Notes under the pieces: generated by a model
Told to the model about the DNA's origin: nothing
Databases searched by the model: none
Seen by the model: the letters and a program-made list of their open reading frames with translations, nothing else
Part shown: piece after piece, positions 14,690-22,406 of the stretch
Layout: each line of letters begins with the position of its first letter
How positions within the stretch are numbered: the first letter of the stretch is position 1
Position numbers and translations under genes: made by a program
Source of the DNA: JASJBU01 sp965372385
GTDB lineage: Bacteria; Pseudomonadota; Gammaproteobacteria; Chromatiales; Chromatiaceae
DNA: 33,822 nucleotides
Assembly: GCA_965372385.1 (NCBI GenBank)
Contig: CBDVCD010000008.1
Location: 1 to 33,822 of the forward strand
Direction of reading: 5' to 3'

Positions 14690-15508
14690 ATGCAGCCTGC
14701 TAATCAGCGCATTCAAACACAGCAACGTGATATCCGGGTGTCCGTCCGTAACCGGCGCCCCGTCGTTGTCGTTGGATCGATCAGCAAGATTAGCGCTTTC
14801 GCTCAGCGAATCTTCGATCGGTACACACTGCAAAGCGGGAGTTGGCAACGGTTGTATGCCGTTCTGATGCGGCCTTGGATCGATTGGCTGCCACAGGTTG
14901 CTCAGTCACTCCGCATGGTTTTGGCGCCACATATCCATCTGATGATGACTGGTTCGGCCGCAGATAGCCAGCGTCAGCTGAAGTCCAGTCCGCGAAAATC
15001 GTTATGGGATCGACTGAAGAAAACCCGGCGGCGGCAATCGCGTCTCGATCCAGGTACCAGTCTACCGAGCGGTTCCATACAATCTACTGGAGGTGCGGTC
15101 TCTCGATTAGGCGCAGCTCAGTGGCGAGCCGAAACCGATCTTGTGACAGCGACACGCGTGTTGTCGCCAGTCATGGAAGTTGTCCAACGGCTTACGAAGC
15201 GTGGTCAGCGTATCGAGGGTTGGCTGTACAACGATCCCCGTGCTACTCGACACCCGATGAGAGCAGGGGATTTTTTGGGAATGAACCCGGTTGCCAAGCC
15301 TGTGCCTCGCGTTGTCCATCACCCGGGTGGACATTCTGAGCACGCGGAATCACAAGCCCCTACAGCGAAGCCGAATACGGCGAAGGCGCTGTTGCCTGCT
15401 ACCTCGACTTCGCCCTCTGCTACCGATATCGAACGACTTACGAGTGACGTGGTAAGAGCCATCGACCGGCGCATCATCGCGCAGCGCGAGCGGTTGGGGA
15501 GGATCTGA
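14690..15508 (+). CDS. Unassigned eCIS protein in the tape-measure position
   Basis: 272 residues. ATG 14690 is chosen because GAGGAA lies 5 nt upstream; a start at 14639 would overlap the preceding gene without a ribosome site. Residues 1-30 are basic and polar. Residues ~30-85 form helices with aromatic and hydrophobic positions (WQRLYAVLMRPWIDWLPQVA). The middle (~95-230) is rich in Arg, Ser and Pro and probably disordered. The C-terminus is a charged amphipathic helix (IERLTSDVVRAIDRRIIAQR, ending RERLGRI) of a type I recall at the ends of other eCIS baseplate-region proteins. In phage order the gene after the frameshifted chaperones is the tape measure, but this one is very short and lacks the long coiled coil. 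It could instead be a baseplate linker. The 3' end is 2 nt before the LysM gene. Confidence 0.75.
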   Translation: MQPANQRIQTQQRDIRVSVRNRRPVVVVGSISKISAFAQRIFDRYTLQSGSWQRLYAVLMRPWIDWLPQVAQSLRMVLAPHIHLMMTGSAADSQRQLKSSPRKSLWDRLKKTRRRQSRLDPGTSLPSGSIQSTGGAVSRLGAAQWRAETDLVTATRVLSPVMEVVQRLTKRGQRIEGWLYNDPRATRHPMRAGDFLGMNPVAKPVPRVVHHPGGHSEHAESQAPTAKPNTAKALLPATSTSPSATDIERLTSDVVRAIDRRIIAQRERLGRI

Positions 15509-15510
15509 GC

Positions 15511-16248
15511 ATGGCACTGGAGAAAGCCAGCATCACTGACACCGTGACTGGTGAATGCATGGAAGTGATGTTCAATCCCGAGGAGTATACGATCAATAGA
15601 GATATCAACTTCGCCCAGCAATCGATTCCGGGGCTCAGCGCACCGGTGCTCCAATTTGTCAGTGGCAACATGCAGACACTGGAGATGGAGCTGTTGATCG
15701 ACACCTACGAGGCCCATGGTGGTGATACGGGAGAACAGGCCAACGGCACAGGGCAAGCCGAAAACGACAGCTCATGTCGAAAGTCGGTGAATTCAGCAGG
15801 TGATGATGTGCGTGACCATACCAGCAAGATTATTCATCTGATGGAGATCGATCCAACAACCCACGCACCGCCCATCCTGTTTTTTTCTTGGGGCATGCTT
15901 AGCTTTAGATGCGTGCTTGCACGAGCCAGTCAGCGATTCATCATGTTCCGGTCGGATGGCATTCCGGTCCGTGCCCGGCTTCAGGTTACCTTCAACGAGA
16001 TCTGTAATCTGGAGCTGGAGGCGCGAGAGATCAAGCGCGAGACGGCGGATTACTCGAAGTATCACACCGTCATGCAGGGCGAAACCCTGAACAGCATCGC
16101 TTGGCAGGTCTACCACAACCCGGCATTGTGGCGGCCTATCGCATTGCACAATGCCATCTCCGACCCGCAGGCGCTGGAAGTTGGGCAGCGATTGCTGCTG
16201 CCCCAGCTACCATTCCGTGATCCCGAATCCGGCGAGGTGTATCAGTAA
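15511..16248 (+). CDS. LysM-containing baseplate protein (Afp7-like)
   Basis: A 245-residue protein. The N-terminal domain (VMFNPEEYTINRDINFAQQ, then LEMELLIDTYEAH) is the conserved CIS domain that precedes a LysM in Afp7/Pvc7-type proteins. Residues ~190-235 are the LysM (YHTVMQGETLNSIAWQVYHN, then ALEVGQRLLLP). In phage tails the counterpart (T4 gp53 type) links inner baseplate parts and may contact peptidoglycan-like or tube components. A Ser/Gly/Asn-rich linker at ~75-100 interrupts the N-terminal domain. GGGGAGGA ends 7 nt before the ATG. It is followed 2 nt later by the hub gene, giving tight translational coupling. Confidence 0.93.
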   Translation: MALEKASITDTVTGECMEVMFNPEEYTINRDINFAQQSIPGLSAPVLQFVSGNMQTLEMELLIDTYEAHGGDTGEQANGTGQAENDSSCRKSVNSAGDDVRDHTSKIIHLMEIDPTTHAPPILFFSWGMLSFRCVLARASQRFIMFRSDGIPVRARLQVTFNEICNLELEAREIKRETADYSKYHTVMQGETLNSIAWQVYHNPALWRPIALHNAISDPQALEVGQRLLLPQLPFRDPESGEVYQ

Positions 16249-16250
16249 TC

Positions 16251-17504
16251 ATGACCCAGCCTCGCTACGTTTCAGTGTCCCCATCTCCCTCCTCGGTGGA
16301 GCCCTATTACGTCCCGGAATATCGGTTGTTCATCAACGACGAGCCCATACCGGCGTCGCTGCGTGCGTCGATCACCAGCATCAGCTGTCAAAGCGGCCTG
16401 AAAGGAGCCGACCGGGTCGAGATTGGCTTGGTGAACGACAATTTGCGCTGGCTCGATCACCCGTTATTGGCTCTGAACAACAAGCTGGTACTTAGCGTCG
16501 GTTACGTCCCTCATCCAATGGAGCAGGTTTTTCTGGGGCAGATCGTCGGCCAGGATGCCACCTTTCCCAGTAGCGGTTCGCCGACATTGACCCTAAATGC
16601 GCAGGATCGCCTCTGGCAACTGCAACAGGGCGACAAGGTGCGCTGGTTTGCTATCCCTATCCCAACCAGGGGCAATCACCCGATCGCCGACCCAGCGGTT
16701 GCAAGCCTCGTGAGTGTGCAGGATGGGCTGATTCCAATAATCGATCCGGTGGGCGCCGTGCTTGCCGTGCTGCTTGCCGGGGTAGATGTCATTGCTGCCG
16801 TCACTGATCCTGACGAAGCGCAGCGAATTATCCGCCGCCAGGTCGGCGAAAGCGACTTCGAGTTTCTACAACGTATTGCACAAGAGAATGGTTGGGAGAT
16901 GTTTATCGACCACACCGGTGATCTAGCCGGCCATCAGTTGCGCTTCCAGTCTTCCCTCGATCATCTTTCGCCCGACGTTACCCTGAAGTACGGCAAGTCT
17001 TTGATCGACTTCACGCCACGCATCAGCACCGTCGGACAAATTGTCTCAGTCAGTGCCTATGTGTGGATACCGGCGATCAAAAAACACCTGACGGTCACCG
17101 TGGGCTGGGACTGGGATCGCATGAGCCTCAATATCCAGATTTCTCCCGAGACGAGAAAAGAAGCCGGAACGGGTGCAAGCGTCAATTTGATCGAGGAGCC
17201 GGTGACCCTGGTATCGGCGCCGCGGAAAATCATTAGCGAGCTGTTGCCGCGCCTCAACGAGCGGCTAACGGGGTCAGGTAGCACGCTTGGCGATCCGCGG
17301 ATTCGTGCCGGAACGGTCCTGCAATTGGAGGGGTTAGGCGAGCAGTTTGGTGGGCGTTATCGCGTCACCTCGGCGACCCACAGCATCGACAGCGGCGGTT
17401 ACCGAACCAGTTTCGAGGTGCGTAAGGACATCTGGTTCGGCTCGATCCCAGCGATCCAGCAAGGCGCAGTGCCGATTACGGGCTCTGCCGGGTTTGCTGG
17501 GTGA
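16251..17504 (+). CDS. Baseplate hub protein (phage late control D / VgrG N-terminal like)
   Basis: A 417-residue protein resembling the gp27-like hub. The N-terminus YVPEYRLFINDEPIPASLRA is followed by GADRVEIGLVNDNLRW and VFLGQIVGQDATFPSSG (barrel domain 1), then VGESDFEFLQRIAQENGWEM (the highly conserved hub signature FEFLQRIA..NGW). The C-terminus GGRYRVTSATHSIDSGGYRT is also typical. It trimerises to close the tube and carries the spike encoded next, 12 nt downstream. Hub and spike are separate genes here, whereas T6SS VgrG fuses them. No effector extension is present. Confidence 0.95.
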   Translation: MTQPRYVSVSPSPSSVEPYYVPEYRLFINDEPIPASLRASITSISCQSGLKGADRVEIGLVNDNLRWLDHPLLALNNKLVLSVGYVPHPMEQVFLGQIVGQDATFPSSGSPTLTLNAQDRLWQLQQGDKVRWFAIPIPTRGNHPIADPAVASLVSVQDGLIPIIDPVGAVLAVLLAGVDVIAAVTDPDEAQRIIRRQVGESDFEFLQRIAQENGWEMFIDHTGDLAGHQLRFQSSLDHLSPDVTLKYGKSLIDFTPRISTVGQIVSVSAYVWIPAIKKHLTVTVGWDWDRMSLNIQISPETRKEAGTGASVNLIEEPVTLVSAPRKIISELLPRLNERLTGSGSTLGDPRIRAGTVLQLEGLGEQFGGRYRVTSATHSIDSGGYRTSFEVRKDIWFGSIPAIQQGAVPITGSAGFAG

Positions 17505-17516
17505 GGGAGGTATAGG

Positions 17517-18173
17517 ATGATGCCAGACGGTCTTATCGGAACTGCAGCCCAAGCCCAGACGTCGAGCGATCGGCGCGTCTATGGCGTCGCAGTTGGTGAG
17601 GTTCTGGAGAATATTGATACCACTGGCCAGTGCCGGGTAAAAGTCCGTCTGCCGTGGCTGCCCAGTATAGAACCCTGGTGCCGGGTGGCGGTGCTGATGG
17701 CTGGTGAAGACAGCGGGACATTCTTCCTTCCGCAGGTGGGCGACGAGGTGCTGGTGGCGTTCAGTCATGGCGAAGTCCCGGAGCCTTACATTATCGGGTG
17801 CCTTTGGAACAGCCAAGATTCACCGCCCTCGAAGGTGCCGACGGATGCGGTCAATAAACGCATCATCCGCACCCCGGGTGGACACGAAATCGAGCTGGAC
17901 GATGCGGCGCAGTCGATCACCATTACCAGCGCGACGGATCAGAAAGTCACCATGGACGCGCAGAAGATTGAACTCGCCACGGCCCGCGAAACGGCCAAGG
18001 TGTCGCTGAGCAGTGAGGGTGAGGTCACGATCGAGGCCACGAGCACGCTCAGGCTGAAGGCGAAAAAGATCGTTGTTGAAGGGACCGCCGTTGATATCAA
18101 GGGTGACGTGAGTACAACGATTGATGGAGGTCAGCTCTGCGACATACAGGCGAGCCTCGTGAAGATCAACTGA
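17517..18173 (+). CDS. Baseplate spike protein (gp5/VgrG OB-fold and beta-helix)
   Basis: A 218-residue protein. Residues ~20-105 form the OB fold (YGVAVGEVLENIDTTGQCRV, then FLPQVGDEVLVAFSHGEVPE and YIIGCLWN). Residues ~115-215 form a repetitive beta-helical spike (IIRTPGGHEIELDD followed by Ile/Val/Thr/Lys repeats). Trimers would form the needle beneath the hub, capped by the PAAR protein encoded 21 nt downstream. GGGAGG ends 7 nt before ATG 17517; ATG 17520 is an equivalent alternative. Length is normal for eCIS spikes. There is no C-terminal toxin. Confidence 0.95.
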   Translation: MMPDGLIGTAAQAQTSSDRRVYGVAVGEVLENIDTTGQCRVKVRLPWLPSIEPWCRVAVLMAGEDSGTFFLPQVGDEVLVAFSHGEVPEPYIIGCLWNSQDSPPSKVPTDAVNKRIIRTPGGHEIELDDAAQSITITSATDQKVTMDAQKIELATARETAKVSLSSEGEVTIEATSTLRLKAKKIVVEGTAVDIKGDVSTTIDGGQLCDIQASLVKIN

Positions 18174-18194
18174 CAGAGTAGGAGATCAGAAACT

Positions 18195-18476
18195 ATGCCA
18201 CCTTCTGCACGTGTAGGCGATACCACTGGTCATCCCGGTAGCGTGACCGGGCCGGGCGTGACCACCGTATTGATCGGTGGTATGCCGGCAGCGGTGGTGG
18301 GGGACACCCATACTTGTTCGATGCCGCCGTCGGCGGGGCCGCATCCTCCGACACCGTTTACGCAGGGCAGCACGAGCGTGTTGATCGGCGGCAGGCTGGC
18401 ATTGCGGCTTGGGGACGTGGCCGGTTGCGGTGCGCCGATCGTGGTGGGTGCTATGGATGTGCTGATTGGGGGTTAA
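18195..18476 (+). CDS. PAAR-repeat tip protein
   Basis: A 93-residue protein of the PAAR family, which forms a conical, metal-stabilised cap sharpening the spike. Features are PPSARVGDTTGHPG, TTVLIGGMPAAVVGDTHTC, a mirrored VLIGGRLALRLGDVAGCG, and ALIGG-like ends (MDVLIGG). Zn-ligand candidates are His in TTGHPG and the His/Cys of GDTHTC and AGCG. It has no extension, so it carries no fused effector. GTAGGAGAT provides the ribosome site. Confidence 0.96.
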   Translation: MPPSARVGDTTGHPGSVTGPGVTTVLIGGMPAAVVGDTHTCSMPPSAGPHPPTPFTQGSTSVLIGGRLALRLGDVAGCGAPIVVGAMDVLIGG

Positions 18477-18497
18477 GTGGAGACAGGTTAGAACGTT

Positions 18498-18902
18498 ATG
18501 GCAGTGAACAAAGCATTTTTGGGTATCGGATGGGCCTTTCCGGTTCAAGCCGCACCGACCAGCGAGATCGGTATGACGGCCTATGAGGAAGACATCCGTC
18601 AGGCCATCCAGATTATCCTCGGCACTGCGAAGGGTGAACGGGTGATGCGGCCCGATTTTGGCGCAGGACTGCACAGCCTGGTCTTCGAGCCGATCAGTAC
18701 GTCCACCATGGCACTGGTGCGGCACCGGGTGGAAGAGGCCCTCATTCAATGGGAACCACGCATCGACAGTGTCCAGGTGAAGGTGACCGCGGGGCCCCCT
18801 ATAGGGCGGCTCGATATCGATATCCGCTACCGCGTCCGCGCCACCAACACGTTCTACAACCTCGTTTATCCGTTTTACCTGATGGAGGGCGAACGGCCGT
18901 GA
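18498..18902 (+). CDS. gp25-like baseplate wedge protein (Afp9-like)
   Basis: A 134-residue protein with the gp25/lysozyme-like baseplate fold: EEDIRQAIQIILGTAKGERV then MRPDFGAGLHSLVFEP, a very conserved GERVMRPDFG motif. It nucleates sheath assembly at the baseplate in contractile systems. It lies between the PAAR and J-like genes. Its stop overlaps the next GTG start (GTGA, 18899-18902), so the two are translationally coupled. Confidence 0.96.
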   Translation: MAVNKAFLGIGWAFPVQAAPTSEIGMTAYEEDIRQAIQIILGTAKGERVMRPDFGAGLHSLVFEPISTSTMALVRHRVEEALIQWEPRIDSVQVKVTAGPPIGRLDIDIRYRVRATNTFYNLVYPFYLMEGERP

Positions 18903-21900
18903 CGCGAGAGGGCACACCCATTCTAGATACGCGAGATGCTTCTCAGGTCCTGGCCGAACTGCTGGCCCGCCGACCGGCGTATCTCCCCGAATGGCTACCG
19001 GCGTCTGGACAAAGCGGATGGGCTTTGTTGCAGATCCTGGCTCGTTACGCCGAGATCACCATCGACCGGCTCAACCAGGCGCCAGACCGGAATAAGCTGG
19101 CCTTTCTCGATATGCTGGGGATTAGCCTGATTCCGGCCCAGCCAGCCCGAGCCCCGGTTGTGTTCGAGCCGTTGCCCAATGCCGGTAACGGACGGATACC
19201 TGCGGGCATTCGCCTGGGCGCCGAAGTGCCGGGCCAGTCGGACACGCTGATGTTCGAAACCGAGAGCAGCATCGCCATGGCTGCGGCACGTCTGGTGGAG
19301 GTCAGGACCCTGTGGCCGGCCCGTGACGAGTACGCCGATCATACCCTGGATTATGCGGGTGGACGGCCCTTTGAACTCTTCGCGGACAGAAAGCCTGTAC
19401 CTCACGAATTCTACCTTGCCCACGACACACTGCTTGATTTCACAGGCAAGGCGACCGTGGAGATCGAGTTCGAGCTTGCAACAGTTGGTAGCGAACCGCT
19501 AGAAATCGCGTGGGAGTATTGGGACGGGCAGACCTGGCGGCTGTTCAAAGACGTGAGCGATGACGAAACCATCCGCGACGGTACCCAAGGTCTGACTCGC
19601 AGTGGAGTGATCACATTGCGAGCAGAATGTGGTGATTCCAAAAAAACGACTATTCACGGCATCGAAGCCTACTGGATACGGGGGAGACTAAGCCAGGCGT
19701 TGCCGCCGAACGCGATACGTGTATTGGCTGAGGTAGATCGTGTGCGGTTGCGTAGCGCGATCGAGCGGTTAGGGGCTTGGACTGTCGATTCGAATGATGA
19801 AGTTACTAATGATGAGTGGCTACTCAAAATTGCAGTCAGGTACGAAAACGGTGCACCGATACCGGACCTTAATGTCGACGTCTTGCAGCAGAATTCGCCT
19901 GACCCAAATCCTCTTCGGACCGATGCTGATGGGGCTTGTGGATTGACTTCGGACGTGGTGTCACCAGGGACCCATGAAATTTCCATAAGTCATCAACGGC
20001 TTCCTAACATCGAGTTCGAAGTGCAAGTATCGGAAGAACCCGTTCGTGTCGAGTTTGTACTTACACCGGGCATTGAGCCCGATCTCGCATTCGCGAATGG
20101 TATAAAGCTGGATGTCAGTAAGTCTTTCTTCCCCTTAGGCCAGCGTCCTCAACCAGGGGATGCATTCTACTTTTCCGCAGAAGAGATTTTCGGTAAGCCA
20201 GGCGCTTTGATGACCGTCGTTGTGGAAAGTGGGTTTATGTTCGAAATCGATGAAACGAACTTTCTCACGCCGACCCCAAAGCTTCGATGGGAATACTGGA
20301 ACGGTAAGCATTGGTTGCCTCTTCGGGTCGAGCCACCAATTATCGACTCGGAAGACTGGCAAGTACATCCCGCTTTGTTTACGGGCTGGGAGACGGAACT
20401 GGAAATCGCAGTGCCCTTGGACATGAAGCCCACGACGGTGAACGGAGAGGAAGCGCTATGGATGCGTGTGCGCTTGGTTACAGGGCGATATGGCTATCGA
20501 CGGAAAATCGATTTCGATGCAGGTGATATCGAAATCGACGAGATTGTCCCACCTACAATCTCTATTTTTCGTCTTGGCTACAGCTACCGCTCTCCCTGGG
20601 AGCCTCCTGAGCATTGCCTCACCCAAAGCGACTTTCAGTATGCAGTCCACAGTCGGGACGTGCGCTGGCCCAGCAACTTTTTCGCCCCGTTCTCTCCAGT
20701 AGCGGATAACACCCCGACCCTGTATCTTGGCTTCGACCAACATCTCCCGAACGATCTGGTTAGCCCCTATCTGGATCTGTACGTAAACGAGGTCACGATG
20801 CCACCGTTGGTGTGGGAGTGCTGGGACGGAGCGGAATGGAGCCAGCTCAGGGTTTCGGACGAGACGGCACATCTGGGGCGCCCAGGCATGGTGTCCTTTA
20901 TCGCCCCCGACGTTGCTGTCCGGCCTCAGGCAATTGTTCGCCAGGCCAGTGCAAAGGAGATCGTCGCAGACGGCGCGCTGGAAGCCGCCGTGTTTATGCC
21001 CGGACAAAGGGTCACGATGACAAAAGGAGACGACATCGAGCTTGGCACAATAGAGCAGGTTTCAGAGGACACGATTCTGCTCGAGGCACCGCTGACCGGA
21101 ACCTTTAAGGGCGGAACGGTGCAGTTGGCGGCACTCCCTCGGTTTGGCGTCTCGCGTGATTGGATACGCGCTCGCCTTAAATTCGATGGTGTGCCACCGG
21201 ATAACTCAGTAAACGCTCTCTACCTGAACGCCGCCTGGGCACAACAGGTGCAGACCATGAACGATGAGGTATTGGGTTCCAGCACCGGCCAGCTGGGGGA
21301 GGCCTTTTTCTTTACACAGGTCCCCGTACTGCCCGGCGAAAGGATCGAGGTGCGCGAGCTTCAGGGGCCTCGCGCGCACGTCGAACTGCCCATCCTGCAG
21401 GAGGCCCTCGTCGTCCGTGGTATGGACAAAGAGGACATCCGTGCCGTGACCGACCCCCGCACCGGCCGTGTTCGTGAAGTCTGGGTGCGCTGGCAGGAAC
21501 GCGATCACCTGTTCTTCTCTAGCCCCGAAGACCGCCACTATATGATAGAGCGCGCACGCGGGCGGCTGATCTTCGGCGATGGGACCAATGGACTCATGCC
21601 CCCGCCGGGGCCGAACAATATCCTGGCGCGGCGCTACCAGGCCGGCGGTGGTGTTGCCGGGAATGTGGCCGCAGGCGCGATCACGCAGCTCCTCGGCAGC
21701 GCACCCTTCGTCCAGACAGTGAGCAACCCGCGGGCCGCAGACGGCGGTGCGGATGCGGAGAGCCTCGACGAAGTCTACACACGTGGACCGCAAACCCTGC
21801 GCCATCGGCGGCGTGCCCTCTCTGCCAGCGATTATGAAGCGTTGGCCCGGGAAGCCTCCCCAGGCGTGGCCACGGCCCGGGTGTTGCCGGCGACCGCGCC

Positions 21901-22390
21901 GAACGGTCGCCCTGCATCGGGGTGGGTGACAGTGATCATCGTACCGCAGAGCCAGGAACCCGAGCCTCAGCCATCGCTAGAGCTCCGCGATATGGTGCAT
22001 GACCATCTATTGTTGCGGGTACCTGCGACGGTGGCGTCGGAGAGACTGGTGGTGATAGGCCCAACCTATCTGCCGATCGGGGTGAGTGCGGTAGTTGTGC
22101 CACGAGATGTCGGAGAGGCGGGAGCGGTGGAAGCGGCAGTGCTGACCGCGTTGGCCCGGTTTCTTCATCCACTGACGGGTGGGCCGGAGGGTCGAGGCTG
22201 GCCCTTCGGGCGTGCTGTGTATTTGTCCGATGTCGCTGCCCTGCTCGAAGGGTTAGCTGGCGTCGATCACGTGGAGGATTTAAACCTTTTGCTGAACGAT
22301 ACGCCGCGTGGGGAGTGGATCTCGGTGCCAACGGACCGCATCGTCGTGACGGGTACGCTACACGTCGAGATGAAGGCCCCGGTGGTCTGA
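18899..22390 (+). CDS. Large baseplate J-like protein (Afp11-like) with an inserted Ig-like domain
   Basis: A 1163-residue baseplate wedge protein. GTG 18899 overlaps the upstream stop by 4 nt and gives the expected N-terminus (LAELLARRPAYLPEWLP, LLQILARYAEITIDRLNQAP). The Baseplate_J region lies at ~918-1000 (GGGVAGNVAAGAI, PRAADGGADAESLDE, ALSASDYEALAREASPGVA). The C-terminus has LTGGPEGRGWPFGRAVYLSD. Two EYWDG-type beta modules (~200 and ~470) and a carboxypeptidase-regulatory-like Ig insertion at ~307-391 (NGAPIPDLNVDVLQQ, HEISISHQRLPN) lie between. The insertion and its flanks are more AT-rich than the rest, consistent with separate acquisition. It pairs with the next protein to form the wedge. 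Confidence 0.93.
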   Translation: MTREGTPILDTRDASQVLAELLARRPAYLPEWLPASGQSGWALLQILARYAEITIDRLNQAPDRNKLAFLDMLGISLIPAQPARAPVVFEPLPNAGNGRIPAGIRLGAEVPGQSDTLMFETESSIAMAAARLVEVRTLWPARDEYADHTLDYAGGRPFELFADRKPVPHEFYLAHDTLLDFTGKATVEIEFELATVGSEPLEIAWEYWDGQTWRLFKDVSDDETIRDGTQGLTRSGVITLRAECGDSKKTTIHGIEAYWIRGRLSQALPPNAIRVLAEVDRVRLRSAIERLGAWTVDSNDEVTNDEWLLKIAVRYENGAPIPDLNVDVLQQNSPDPNPLRTDADGACGLTSDVVSPGTHEISISHQRLPNIEFEVQVSEEPVRVEFVLTPGIEPDLAFANGIKLDVSKSFFPLGQRPQPGDAFYFSAEEIFGKPGALMTVVVESGFMFEIDETNFLTPTPKLRWEYWNGKHWLPLRVEPPIIDSEDWQVHPALFTGWETELEIAVPLDMKPTTVNGEEALWMRVRLVTGRYGYRRKIDFDAGDIEIDEIVPPTISIFRLGYSYRSPWEPPEHCLTQSDFQYAVHSRDVRWPSNFFAPFSPVADNTPTLYLGFDQHLPNDLVSPYLDLYVNEVTMPPLVWECWDGAEWSQLRVSDETAHLGRPGMVSFIAPDVAVRPQAIVRQASAKEIVADGALEAAVFMPGQRVTMTKGDDIELGTIEQVSEDTILLEAPLTGTFKGGTVQLAALPRFGVSRDWIRARLKFDGVPPDNSVNALYLNAAWAQQVQTMNDEVLGSSTGQLGEAFFFTQVPVLPGERIEVRELQGPRAHVELPILQEALVVRGMDKEDIRAVTDPRTGRVREVWVRWQERDHLFFSSPEDRHYMIERARGRLIFGDGTNGLMPPPGPNNILARRYQAGGGVAGNVAAGAITQLLGSAPFVQTVSNPRAADGGADAESLDEVYTRGPQTLRHRRRALSASDYEALAREASPGVATARVLPATAPNGRPASGWVTVIIVPQSQEPEPQPSLELRDMVHDHLLLRVPATVASERLVVIGPTYLPIGVSAVVVPRDVGEAGAVEAAVLTALARFLHPLTGGPEGRGWPFGRAVYLSDVAALLEGLAGVDHVEDLNLLLNDTPRGEWISVPTDRIVVTGTLHVEMKAPVV

Positions 22391-22406
22391 GCGGAGAACG
22401 GAAGCC

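Noticed and set aside
20456..21007. 183-codon open frame on the minus strand in the Afp11-like gene
   Set aside because: Shadow of the coding strand with no domain.
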